A stretch of DNA of 64,000 nucleotides from UKL13-2 sp038206765 (GTDB lineage Bacteria; Pseudomonadota; Gammaproteobacteria; Burkholderiales; Usitatibacteraceae): NCBI GenBank assembly GCA_038206765.1, contig JBBRAM010000005.1, positions 1-64,000 of the forward strand. The letters are read 5' to 3'. A program made the position numbers and the translations under genes. This document shows, one piece after another, positions 34,095 through 42,426 of this stretch (positions within the stretch are counted from its first letter, which is position 1; each line of letters begins with the position of its first letter). Under the pieces are notes generated by a model that ran no database searches, was not told where the DNA came from, and saw nothing but the letters and a program-made list of their open reading frames with translations.

Positions 34095-34964
34095 ATGAAA
34101 AAGAATGCCCTGTTAGCGAAATCGAGTGCTACCCCACTAAAAACATTGGGAGCCATTGAGGCCATTGAGGCCATTGCGGTTACTGATGCATTCGATGCGG
34201 CTAACCCGTCCCGTCGCGAATCGTTAGTGCGCTTGACCCTTGCTGCCGCTGCGTTCATGGTGGCATTACCACCGAAAAAGGCAGATGCGAATTCACTTAC
34301 CGACGCCTTGGCGAAGGCGCTCCCGCCCGGTGGCTCGGGCGGCGGGCTTGGCAGCATTTCAAACACCGATGCTAGCGCTGGCGTTAAAGCGGCATTGCAA
34401 AAAGGTGCTGAGGTTGCGGTTTCGCTGCTTGGCAAACAAGATGGATTCATGGGTAACGACAAGGTGCGCATTCCGTTGCCGCAATGGATCGAGAAAGCCC
34501 AATCGGCGCTTAAACTACTAGGGCGTGGCAAGGATGTCGATGAACTCAAACTCGGCATCAATCGCGCTGCTGAGCAAGCTGTTCCTGAAGCGAAAGCGCT
34601 GTTGGTCAACGCGGTAAAAGGCATGACGGTGCAAGATGCAAAAGGTATTTTGCAAGGCGGCGACAATGCGGTCACCAGTTTTTTTAAAAGCAAAACGGAG
34701 ACGCCATTGGGCGAAAAATTTCTGCCCATTGTGACCAAAGTAACCGAACGGATCGGCCTTGCCATGCAATATAACCAGCTGGCTGGTCAGGGCGAAAAAC
34801 TTGGCTTGATCAAAGGTGATCAGGCCAGGGTGGAACGTCATGTCACCAACAAGGCTCTCGACGGGCTCTACTTTATGATCGGTGAGGAAGAAAAGAAAAT
34901 CCGCCAAGATCCGATCGGAACCGGGAGCGATATTTTGAAAAAAGTGTTCGGCGCGTTGCGTTGA
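34095..34964 (+). CDS. DUF4197 protein with probable Tat export signal
   Basis: About 289 aa. The DUF4197 domain fills about 70-285: LTDALAKALPPGGSGG, a VRIPLPQWIEKAQSALKLLG segment, GMTVQDAKGILQGGDNAVTSFFK and ending NKALDGLYFMIGEEEKKIRQ. DUF4197 proteins are usually periplasmic, of unknown role. Ahead of it is a twin-arginine-like motif (SRRESLVRLTLAAAAFMVA, about 38-56), preceded by an unusual extra head of 35 residues with a 9-bp DNA repeat encoding AIEAIEAIA. The start ATG 34095 fits TAGGAG at 34083; ATG 34092 and TTG 34089 are adjacent in frame. Confidence 0.83.
   Translation: MKKNALLAKSSATPLKTLGAIEAIEAIAVTDAFDAANPSRRESLVRLTLAAAAFMVALPPKKADANSLTDALAKALPPGGSGGGLGSISNTDASAGVKAALQKGAEVAVSLLGKQDGFMGNDKVRIPLPQWIEKAQSALKLLGRGKDVDELKLGINRAAEQAVPEAKALLVNAVKGMTVQDAKGILQGGDNAVTSFFKSKTETPLGEKFLPIVTKVTERIGLAMQYNQLAGQGEKLGLIKGDQARVERHVTNKALDGLYFMIGEEEKKIRQDPIGTGSDILKKVFGALR
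34152..34178. repeat. 9-bp tandem repeat, three copies, coding
   Basis: GCCATTGAG twice and GCCATTGCG once, encoding AIE units in the head of the DUF4197 protein. Confidence 0.95.
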
Positions 34965-35153
34965 GAATACGATGCTAAAAACTGACGCTAAAAAACCGAT
35001 GCCAGCATCCAGCAAAAATTTTGGCCGAGGCCGGGTAATAGGCTGAAGAACCGCATCCAGACTGGGCTTCCAAGCATCATTACTTGGCAAGAATCGAATC
35101 AAACGCACACGGCACGTTGGCGAAGCGAGGGCGGTAACGCCGCGCCCAAGCGC

Positions 35154-36338
35154 GTGATCGTTGCCGATGACACCCTCACGGCCGATGCCGCGTATCGGCT
35201 CGCCTGTGAAGGCGCGGCGCTATTGTGGCGCGGCGATTTTCAAAACGCGAAGCAGTTATTGCAAGCGATTGCGCGGCGCTGTGACCAAAAGCCCGCTCGC
35301 CAACGTGATCAACAGCAGGCGCAAAAATCAAACGCGGCCAACAATGGGACGTCCAGCAAGCTTGTTGGAGGAAGTCCTGATCAATCCCAGCTAAAAACTA
35401 GGGCCAGCAAAGATGTCGAGCCGTCCGTTGCATTTAACCAATATCGCCAAGCGCAATCGCAACGCGCGCGGACGCTCGCCATGTTGCTGATTCCGTTTGA
35501 TGCGGATTTCACGATCCCGCTGCGCCGAGCGCCGGATGTGAAGCTGGCCTGCGCGAATGCCTGGCGGGCAGACGTCGATGAAGGAGCAGCGGCAGATCAT
35601 GAGGGCGGATCAGTGGCATCGTTGCGCGAATTGCTGGGGATGATCGGCGCATATGAATGGCGGCGTAAAGGTGTTGAAGTCGTGGCAATCGGTGATCGCG
35701 TGTACCCGCACTACGGCGTGTTTGCGCCCATTCGTAGCGAGTACATTGGATTGGTTGCGAACGCGCCGCTCGCCAATCCAATCCCTGCCGTCGCCTTTGA
35801 TATCGGCACCGGCACCGGCGTGCTGGCGGCGTTATTGGCCAAACGCGGCATTCTAAAAATTATCGCGACCGAGCTTGATTCGCGTGCGCTGGCTTGCGCG
35901 CAAGAAAATTTGTCGCTAATGAACCTAAACAACCAAGTTGAAGTGGTCCGGGCTAATTTGTTTCCCGATGAAAAATACGGAAAGGCATCCCTTATCGTCT
36001 GCAATCCGCCGTGGATACCGGCAAGGCCATCGTCGCCCATTGAGCGTGCCGTTTATGACCCGGATAACCAAATGCTGCGCGGGTTTTTAAGCGGCTTGGC
36101 ATCGCATTTAACGATTGACGGCGAAGGCTGGCTTATTTTGTCAGATCTTGCCGAGCACCTCGGTTTGCGCGCGCGCACGGACTTGTTGACATGGATTGAT
36201 TCGGCAGGTTTAACGGTGGTCGGCAGGATCGACGTGCGCCCAACGCACCCACGTGCGTCGGATGATGATGATGTGTTGCACAAGGCACGTGCGAAGGAAG
36301 TTACCTCCCTTTGGCGGCTGAAGAAAACATTGTTATAG
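35154..36338 (+). CDS. Class I SAM-dependent methyltransferase (small-domain, HemK-like)
   Basis: The 394-aa protein has a helical N-terminal part (DDTLTADAAYRLACEGAALL) and a C-terminal methyltransferase of the MTS/HemK type: motif I AFDIGTGTGVLAALLAK (about 220), acidic residue in ATELDSRAL, and active-site NPPWIPARP (about 285). NPPW/NPPY enzymes methylate amide or exocyclic nitrogens of protein glutamine or nucleic acids. The target is not evident. GTG 35154 has no good ribosome binding site, and the frame is open back to 34992 without ATG, GTG or TTG, so the true start may be non-standard. Confidence 0.8.
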   Translation: MIVADDTLTADAAYRLACEGAALLWRGDFQNAKQLLQAIARRCDQKPARQRDQQQAQKSNAANNGTSSKLVGGSPDQSQLKTRASKDVEPSVAFNQYRQAQSQRARTLAMLLIPFDADFTIPLRRAPDVKLACANAWRADVDEGAAADHEGGSVASLRELLGMIGAYEWRRKGVEVVAIGDRVYPHYGVFAPIRSEYIGLVANAPLANPIPAVAFDIGTGTGVLAALLAKRGILKIIATELDSRALACAQENLSLMNLNNQVEVVRANLFPDEKYGKASLIVCNPPWIPARPSSPIERAVYDPDNQMLRGFLSGLASHLTIDGEGWLILSDLAEHLGLRARTDLLTWIDSAGLTVVGRIDVRPTHPRASDDDDVLHKARAKEVTSLWRLKKTLL

Positions 36339-36658
36339 GTTACTGATAGCTCCAAGCCCTTGGTCTAAGTCGAAGCTGCGGCCATTGTGTCGCTGATAAC
36401 CCTCATTTCTGCTTAACACAGGTGTCGCGGCGTCGGGGCGCGAGGATAGGCTTGCACTACGTCGCCCGTACCAACGAAATCCGATACTGGCAAAGTAGCG
36501 CAAAAACCCTGTAAAATCGAGGGTTTAGCACGTTCGCATCCGGTCGTCGCGCGATTTTTCACCATCGCACCCTCCGCGCAACGCGCGACGGCCCGTTAGG
36601 GCTCGTGCCAGGCATCGACAACATGCCGACCACATCATCGACATTGGAACCGCAGCAC
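36339..36658. other. Region before hisS
   Basis: About 320 nt. Apart from a weak AAACCCT (36504-36510) / AGGGTTT (36520-36526) hairpin and possible in-frame upstream starts for hisS (GTG 36605, ATG 36623) I see nothing supported. Confidence 0.5.
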
Positions 36659-37987
36659 ATGAGCAACACCCCTTCATCTTCCACGCCGCAGCCGGCAAAA
36701 TCGGCCGGACAAGTGCCCAAACAATTAACCATTCAAGCCGTGCGCGGGATGAACGATTTGTTGCCGCAACATGCGCCACTGTGGCAGTTTTTGGAGGACA
36801 CGACCCGTGCGGTGTTTGAGCAATACGGCTACCGGTTAATGCGTACGCCAGTCATCGAGCCAACGTCGTTGTATGTGCGCTCATTGGGCGAAGTGACCGA
36901 TGTGGTTGAAAAGGAAATGTATTCCTTCGAAGACGGCATGAATGGTGAAAAACTCACGTTGCGTCCAGAAGCCACTGCGGGCTTAGTACGGGCGGCGATT
37001 GAGCACAATTTGATTTACGAGGGGCCCAAGCGAATTTGGACTTGGGGACCGATGTTTCGCCATGAACGCCCGCAAAAAGGCCGCTACCGGCAGTTCTACC
37101 AGTTTGATGTAGAAGCGTTGGGCTTTGCGGGGCCTGATGTCGACGCCGAACAGATTGTGATGCTGGTCAGACTTTGGCAGCGCTTGGGGTTTGCGAACGT
37201 CGAGCTGCAGATCAATTCAATTGGTGATGTACCGGCTCGACTGGCGCATCGCGAGGCGCTGGTGAAATATTTTGAGGCGAATGTTGATCAGTTGGATGAA
37301 GACGCGAAGCGACGGCTTTACACTAATCCATTGCGCACCTTGGATACGAAAAATCCGAAGATGCAGGCGCTCGCTAATGGCGCGCCAAAACTCGCCGATT
37401 ATTTGGGTGATGCAGAACGCATCCACTTTGCTGGCGTCAAAGCAAGGCTCGATGCGGCGGGTGTCAAATACCTTGAAAACCCCCGTCTGGTGCGGGGTTT
37501 CGACTATTATAACCGTACCGTGTTTGAATTTATCGGACGTGGGAAAGACTGGGAACTGACCATTGCTGGCGGTGGCCGTTATGATGGTTTGATGGCGCAA
37601 ATGGGCGGAAAAGCGGCGCCCAGTTGTGGGTTTGGATTTGGTGTCGAGCGGGTGATGATGCTGTTGCAGGAATCGCAGCAGCAGCAGATAGGCACGTTGG
37701 ACGCTTATGTGGTCTACGCAGAAGAAGCAGAGCCGCAAGCGTGGCAGGCGGCGGAGCAATTGCGAGATCGTGGCTTGGCGGTTGCCGTGCACGGCACTGC
37801 GGATGGCAGCGTTGGTAGTTTTAAGTCACAAATGAAGAAAGCCGACGGTAGTGGCGCTCGCTTTGCTATTATCGTGGGCTCAGACGAATTGGCAGCAGGC
37901 AAAATCAGCGTGAAAAACCTTGCCAGCAGCGAACAACGCTTATCGACCGTTGATGAGGCGGCGTCGCAAATCAAGTCGTCGCGCTAA
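36659..37987 (+). CDS. hisS: Histidyl-tRNA synthetase
   Basis: Class II aminoacyl-tRNA synthetase of about 442 aa. Motif 1 region is QAVRGMNDLLP, motif 2 is GPMFRHERPQKGRYRQFYQFD, the His-specific loops are LVRGFDYYNRTVFEF and GGGRYDGL, and motif 3 is CGFGFGVERVMML. An anticodon-binding domain fills the last 100 residues. The start at 36659 leaves a Ser/Pro/Thr-rich head of about 25 residues; upstream GTG 36605 and ATG 36623 would lengthen it. It opens the conserved cluster hisS-yfgM-bamB-der. Confidence 0.95.
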   Translation: MSNTPSSSTPQPAKSAGQVPKQLTIQAVRGMNDLLPQHAPLWQFLEDTTRAVFEQYGYRLMRTPVIEPTSLYVRSLGEVTDVVEKEMYSFEDGMNGEKLTLRPEATAGLVRAAIEHNLIYEGPKRIWTWGPMFRHERPQKGRYRQFYQFDVEALGFAGPDVDAEQIVMLVRLWQRLGFANVELQINSIGDVPARLAHREALVKYFEANVDQLDEDAKRRLYTNPLRTLDTKNPKMQALANGAPKLADYLGDAERIHFAGVKARLDAAGVKYLENPRLVRGFDYYNRTVFEFIGRGKDWELTIAGGGRYDGLMAQMGGKAAPSCGFGFGVERVMMLLQESQQQQIGTLDAYVVYAEEAEPQAWQAAEQLRDRGLAVAVHGTADGSVGSFKSQMKKADGSGARFAIIVGSDELAAGKISVKNLASSEQRLSTVDEAASQIKSSR

Positions 37988-38089
37988 CATTCGAAAACGG
38001 CGACCGCAAGCGGCGGTAGCAACCGCCACCGACAATCCCAATAGCCGCAATTATTTTTAACCATCTATAGCAATCAGTGAAAGTCAGTC

Positions 38090-38818
38090 ATGTCTACATA
38101 CGATTTAGAAGAACAAGAACGCATCGCCGCCCTTAAAGACTGGTGGGATCAATGGGGCAATTGGGTCGTCGCCGGTGTTGTTGCGGTGCTCATTGGCGTG
38201 TTTGGAACTTACGGCTATCGTTATTTTCTAACAACACAAAACGAGCAAGCCGAGGCGCTGTTTAAGAGTGTGAAGAAAACGGCGGAAGAGGTTGCCGCTA
38301 GCAAAGAAACAAAAAAGCTATCCGAGGCGGTGAATACGCTGGTCGAAAAATTCCCCAATACATTCCAAGCTACCGAATCCCAATTGATGGCAGCCAAAGC
38401 GACGTTTGAAGCGGGCGATTTTGCAGCCGCAAAAACGCATTTACAGTGGGTTGTTGATAAAGGCCGCGAAACGCATCGCGCTACAGCGCGTGTACGGTTA
38501 GCGACGGTGATGTTGGAAACCAAAGATTATGACGGGGCGCTCAAGACGCTTGAAGGCGTTAAAGAAGACGCATTTTTAGCCGTTGCAGCTGACTTGAGAG
38601 GCGATGTTTTTGCGGTGCAAGGCAAGCGTGAAGAAGCACGCGCAGCCTACCAAGTCGCGGTCGACAAGGCGGGGGATCGAAGCGCGTTGAAGTCATTCTC
38701 ACAAGCAAAATTGGATGCATTTGGTGGGCCTGATGCCGCCAAGCTAGCCGCAGATAAAGCCAAAGCTGATGCCAAAATTGCAGCCGATGCCAAAGACGCC
38801 AAAGGAGCCACCAAGTGA
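38090..38818 (+). CDS. yfgM: YfgM family protein (SecYEG-associated tetratricopeptide protein)
   Basis: The 242-aa protein has an N-terminal cytoplasmic segment (DLEEQERIAALKDWWDQWG), a single membrane helix (about 24-42), and a periplasmic TPR-like region. YfgM binds the SecYEG translocon with PpiD and helps hand secreted proteins to periplasmic chaperones. The C-terminus is a Lys/Ala/Asp-rich low-complexity tail (AKADAKIAADAKDAKGATK). It overlaps bamB by 4 bp, as is common. Confidence 0.9.
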   Translation: MSTYDLEEQERIAALKDWWDQWGNWVVAGVVAVLIGVFGTYGYRYFLTTQNEQAEALFKSVKKTAEEVAASKETKKLSEAVNTLVEKFPNTFQATESQLMAAKATFEAGDFAAAKTHLQWVVDKGRETHRATARVRLATVMLETKDYDGALKTLEGVKEDAFLAVAADLRGDVFAVQGKREEARAAYQVAVDKAGDRSALKSFSQAKLDAFGGPDAAKLAADKAKADAKIAADAKDAKGATK

Positions 38819-40041
38819 GCAGCGGCGTCAATCCAAGTTCAAAAGTCGTTTCGATTCAGAGCGATTATCGTTTGGCGAAGCGCGCAGCTGTCGCTGTAAT
38901 CGCGTTTGTTGTTTGTGTCGCTGCATCGAGTTGCAGCCTGTTTGGCTCGAACAAAGCCAAGCCTGCGCCGCTAACCGAATTTAAAAACGATGCGATCACC
39001 GTTGCATGGTCGACAAGTGTTGGCAGATCGCCGGTTGGTATCGCTCGTTCTTTTTTGTTTGGCAAGCCGGTCAGCTATGCGTTTTCCCCCGCGTTTGGCG
39101 ATAAATTAGTTTATGTAACAAGCCATGAGGGCAGCGTAGTCGCACTGTCGGAAGAGGGCGGTCGCCAGGTCAGCCAAATCGATACGAAAGCATCACTGAC
39201 GGGCGGCGTTGGTTTAGGCGATAACATTGTGACAGTGGCAAGCAGCAAAGGCGAGGTCTTGGCATTCGATTTTGCCGGCCGCGCACTTTGGAAAAGCGAT
39301 GTTAGCGGCGAAGTGTTGGCCGCACCTGTTTTGATTGGCACTAATCTCATTGTCCGTACCGCCGATGGCCGTATTTTTGCGCTGAACCGCGCTGACGGTA
39401 AACGCAAATGGGTCTTCACCCGTGCCACTCCGGCGCTCACCCTGCGCACTAATGCCAGTGTCGCCACCCAGCGCGGTACGATCTATGCGGGCTATGCCGG
39501 TGGCAAAGTGATCGCGATTGAGTCCGAAAGCGGCAAACCAACCTGGGAAGCCACCATCGCAACCCCGCGCGGTGCAACCGAGTTAGAGCGCGTGGCCGAT
39601 GTGGCCGGCGTGCCAGCATTGGATGATTCGCGTATTTGTGCGGCGGTCTATCAGGGCCGCACCGGCTGCGTTGAGACATTGAATGGCAATGTGTTGTGGT
39701 CCCGAGAAATTTCGAGCGCTGATGGGGTGGCGCTGGATGCCAAATATCTTTATGTGTCGGATACCGATGGCAATTTATACGCGCTCGATAAAACATCAGG
39801 TGCTACCGTTTGGAAGCAAGATAAGTTGCAGCGCCGCGAGCTCGGCACGCCGCTTAGCTTTAAGGGCAAAGTATTGGTGGGCGATGCAACGGGCCTCGTG
39901 CATTTGATTTCAACCGAAAATGGCGAGTTAATTGGCCGCGTGAGTACCGATGGCAGCGATGTGGTTTCTCTGCAAGCCAATGGGGATCGCGCGATTGTGC
40001 AGACCGCCAAGGGTGGCGTATATGCGCTGTCGGTTAAGTAG
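38815..40041 (+). CDS. bamB: Outer membrane protein assembly factor BamB
   Basis: Lipoprotein of 408 aa with lipobox ASSC (Cys at about 41) and an eight-bladed beta-propeller of PQQ-type repeats. Examples are ALNRADGKRKWVFT, AIESESGKPTWEATI and YALDKTSGATVWKQD. BamB supports BamA in inserting outer-membrane barrels. It starts at GTG 38815 behind GGAG, overlapping yfgM by 4 bp. Position and repeats make the assignment secure. Confidence 0.95.
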   Translation: MSSGVNPSSKVVSIQSDYRLAKRAAVAVIAFVVCVAASSCSLFGSNKAKPAPLTEFKNDAITVAWSTSVGRSPVGIARSFLFGKPVSYAFSPAFGDKLVYVTSHEGSVVALSEEGGRQVSQIDTKASLTGGVGLGDNIVTVASSKGEVLAFDFAGRALWKSDVSGEVLAAPVLIGTNLIVRTADGRIFALNRADGKRKWVFTRATPALTLRTNASVATQRGTIYAGYAGGKVIAIESESGKPTWEATIATPRGATELERVADVAGVPALDDSRICAAVYQGRTGCVETLNGNVLWSREISSADGVALDAKYLYVSDTDGNLYALDKTSGATVWKQDKLQRRELGTPLSFKGKVLVGDATGLVHLISTENGELIGRVSTDGSDVVSLQANGDRAIVQTAKGGVYALSVK

Positions 40042-40110
40042 TGTCGAGCGTTGATTCGTTAGAGCGAATTTATTCGGCCCCGGCAACCGCTTAAACCGAA
40101 GTCACGCAAT

Positions 40111-40140
40111 AAACAGTATCAAACAGCAGCAAACAGCACC
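40111..40140. repeat. 10-bp tandem repeat, three copies
   Basis: AAACAGTATC, AAACAGCAGC and AAACAGCACC in tandem between bamB and der. A small GCGCAG (40144-40149) / CTGCGC (40157-40162) hairpin follows. Confidence 0.9.
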
Positions 40141-40214
40141 AAGGCGCAGCTTAAAACTGCGCTTCCATGCTTCAACCGCTCGGTCAAATTTAGTTGACGG
40201 GCATTAAGTCAAAA

Positions 40215-41621
40215 ATGAAACCCACTATTGTCATTGTTGGCCGGCCAAACGTCGGCAAATCCATGCTGTTTAACCGGCTAACGAAAACCCGTGATGCTTT
40301 GGTAGCTGACATGCCGGGGCTCACAAGGGATCGCCACTATGGTCACGGCAAAGGCGCATCTAAGCCTTATTTGTGTGTCGATACCGGAGGTTTTGAACCA
40401 AAGGTGACGGACGGGATTTTGCACGAAATGGCCAAGCAAACCCTGCAAGCGATTGCTGAGGCGGATGCGATTATTTTTGTGGTCGATGGACGTCAAGGTT
40501 TGACGCCGCAGGACAAAATCATCGGCGAGCGGCTTAGGCGCGATGCACAAGGCCGTGGCATTCCACTGACGATTGCGGTTAATAAAGCCGAAGGCATGAA
40601 CGAGGAAGTTGTTTGTGCCGAGTTTCACGAACTAGGCTTGGGCGAACCTGTCGCGGTCTCGGCTGCGCACGGTGAGGGTACGCGGCAAATGATTGAGGAT
40701 GTGTTGCAACATTTCCCCGATGCCGAGGAAAATTTAGACCCAGATACGCCGCGCGTTGCCATTGTGGGCCGCCCGAATGTGGGCAAATCAACATTGGTGA
40801 ACCGCTTGTTGGGTGAAGAGCGTGTGATTGCGTTCGATGAACCCGGTACCACGCGTGATTCGATCTACATTCCGCTCACTTTCCATGACAAAAATTACAC
40901 GCTGATCGACACCGCCGGGATTCGTCGCAAAGGCAAAGTGTTTGAAGCGGTTGAGAAATTTTCGGTTATCAAAACCTTGCAAGCCATTGAAGACGCGCAT
41001 GTCGTGGTGTTGCTGCTGGATGCACGCCAAGAAGTGTCCGACCAAGACGCGCACATTGCCGGTTTTGTTCTTGAATCAGGCCGCGCAGTGGTCGTGGGCA
41101 TCAATAAGTGGGATAACCTGGACGATTACACCCGCGAACGCACCAAGAGTGATTTTGATCGCAAGCTACATTTCCTTGATTTCGCCCGTATGCACACGGT
41201 TTCGGCTAAAGATGGAATGGGCTTGGCCCCACTATTTAAATCGATTGATGAAGCGTTTGCAGCGGCGATGGCAAAGCTCTCCACGCCTAAACTTACGCGC
41301 GCGTTGATCGCAGCAACGTCCGCGCACCAGCCACCTATGAATGGTTTGCATCGTCCCAAGCTCCGCTATGCACACCAAGGCGGCCATAATCCACCCATCG
41401 TGGTAGTCCATGGTTCGGGACTGGATGGGTTGGCTGATAGTTATGTTCGCTACCTAGAAAACACCTTCCGTGATGCGTTCAAGCTCAAAGGCACGCCATT
41501 ACGGGTTGAATTGAAGAAAAACCATAATCCGTACGCCAACAAAAAGCCGCAAGTACTGACGGCCAGCCAAGAAAACCAGCGTCGGCGCGGGCGGATTCGC
41601 ATGAAGAAGAAATTTTCGTGA
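40215..41621 (+). CDS. der: Ribosome biogenesis GTPase Der (EngA)
   Basis: Double-GTPase of 468 aa needed for 50S subunit maturation. First G domain: GRPNVGKSMLF, DMPGLTRDRHYG, DTGG and NKAE. Second: GRPNVGKSTLV, DEPGTTRDSIY, DTAGIRRKGK and NKWD. A KH-like C-terminal domain (PTLRVELKKNHNPY-like region) follows. The first P-loop reads GKSML instead of the usual GKSTL; the Thr-to-Met change is next to the essential Ser. The start is ATG 40215, the usual family start; TTG 40194 is an in-frame upstream alternative. Confidence 0.96.
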   Translation: MKPTIVIVGRPNVGKSMLFNRLTKTRDALVADMPGLTRDRHYGHGKGASKPYLCVDTGGFEPKVTDGILHEMAKQTLQAIAEADAIIFVVDGRQGLTPQDKIIGERLRRDAQGRGIPLTIAVNKAEGMNEEVVCAEFHELGLGEPVAVSAAHGEGTRQMIEDVLQHFPDAEENLDPDTPRVAIVGRPNVGKSTLVNRLLGEERVIAFDEPGTTRDSIYIPLTFHDKNYTLIDTAGIRRKGKVFEAVEKFSVIKTLQAIEDAHVVVLLLDARQEVSDQDAHIAGFVLESGRAVVVGINKWDNLDDYTRERTKSDFDRKLHFLDFARMHTVSAKDGMGLAPLFKSIDEAFAAAMAKLSTPKLTRALIAATSAHQPPMNGLHRPKLRYAHQGGHNPPIVVVHGSGLDGLADSYVRYLENTFRDAFKLKGTPLRVELKKNHNPYANKKPQVLTASQENQRRRGRIRMKKKFS

Positions 41622-42024
41622 TTCGCCGGTTTCGATTAGCCTGCGTCGCAAAGCGATTTAAAAGCCGTTGATTTAAATAAAGTCGAAAGCTGCCGGTTGA
41701 AACCTCGCTGATGACCGCAATATGATAAAAAGCGGTTTTTAGAGGTTTGGCGTGTTGCCATTTTGTCATATCGTCCTGCTAAAACAAATTTACGGAATGA
41801 GAATACGATTAAGTTGAACCTGGAATAAATTTTGTGGTCAATGTGTTGGATGGGCTCAAAAGCCGTAAACAAATGATAAATTTGGGCACTCGGTGCTTCT
41901 AGAATAAAAATCTAGGCATAAAAGCAATTCGAAACAAAAATTCCCACCTTGCAGTATCATCACCATTCGGGCGCTAATTTACTGCGTCGTTGTCAACTTA
42001 CCTATGAAGCTGGAGAATAAAAAT
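41622..42024. other. Leader region between der and hfq
   Basis: About 400 nt with no supported gene. It contains nested inverted repeats: AACCTC (41701-41706) / GAGGTT (41742-41747) enclosing ACCGC (41714-41718) / GCGGT (41732-41736), followed within by TTTTT. This could terminate der or form part of the hfq leader. Confidence 0.6.
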
Positions 42025-42264
42025 ATGAGCGCAAAAGGGCAACTATTACAAGACCCGTTCCTTAACATATTACGTAAGGAACATGTCCCTGTTTCAATCT
42101 ATCTCGTCAATGGGATCAAGCTGCAGGGGCAGATTGAATCGTTTGACCAATACGTGGTGCTTCTGAAAAATACGGTCACCCAGATGGTTTATAAGCATGC
42201 GATCTCGACTGTCGTGCCTGCCCGTGCGGTCACGGTTCCGTTTGATGCGCCTAGCGAAGGTTGA
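42025..42264 (+). CDS. hfq: RNA chaperone Hfq
   Basis: The 79-aa Sm-like hexameric protein pairs small RNAs with mRNAs. The Sm1 motif is VSIYLVNGIKLQGQIESFDQYVVLL, and Sm2 is YKHAISTVVP, with the proximal-face residues Q and YKH intact. The start is ATG 42025, ten bases after GGAG; ATG 42004 would add seven residues. It lies upstream of hflX as in most beta- and gammaproteobacteria. Confidence 0.97.
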   Translation: MSAKGQLLQDPFLNILRKEHVPVSIYLVNGIKLQGQIESFDQYVVLLKNTVTQMVYKHAISTVVPARAVTVPFDAPSEG

Positions 42265-42426
42265 AGCCAGCTATTGTCGAGCTGAACAAAAGGCTTTTGC
42301 AGCGATTTTTTGTGTCTGCAAGAGCCATCCGATATTTGCATTGCAAGCACGCCCTTAGCCTGAGCCTGACTCGCGCCGGACGAGCTCCCAGTGCGATGGC
42401 TGCATTTGACGCATGCGACATGGACC

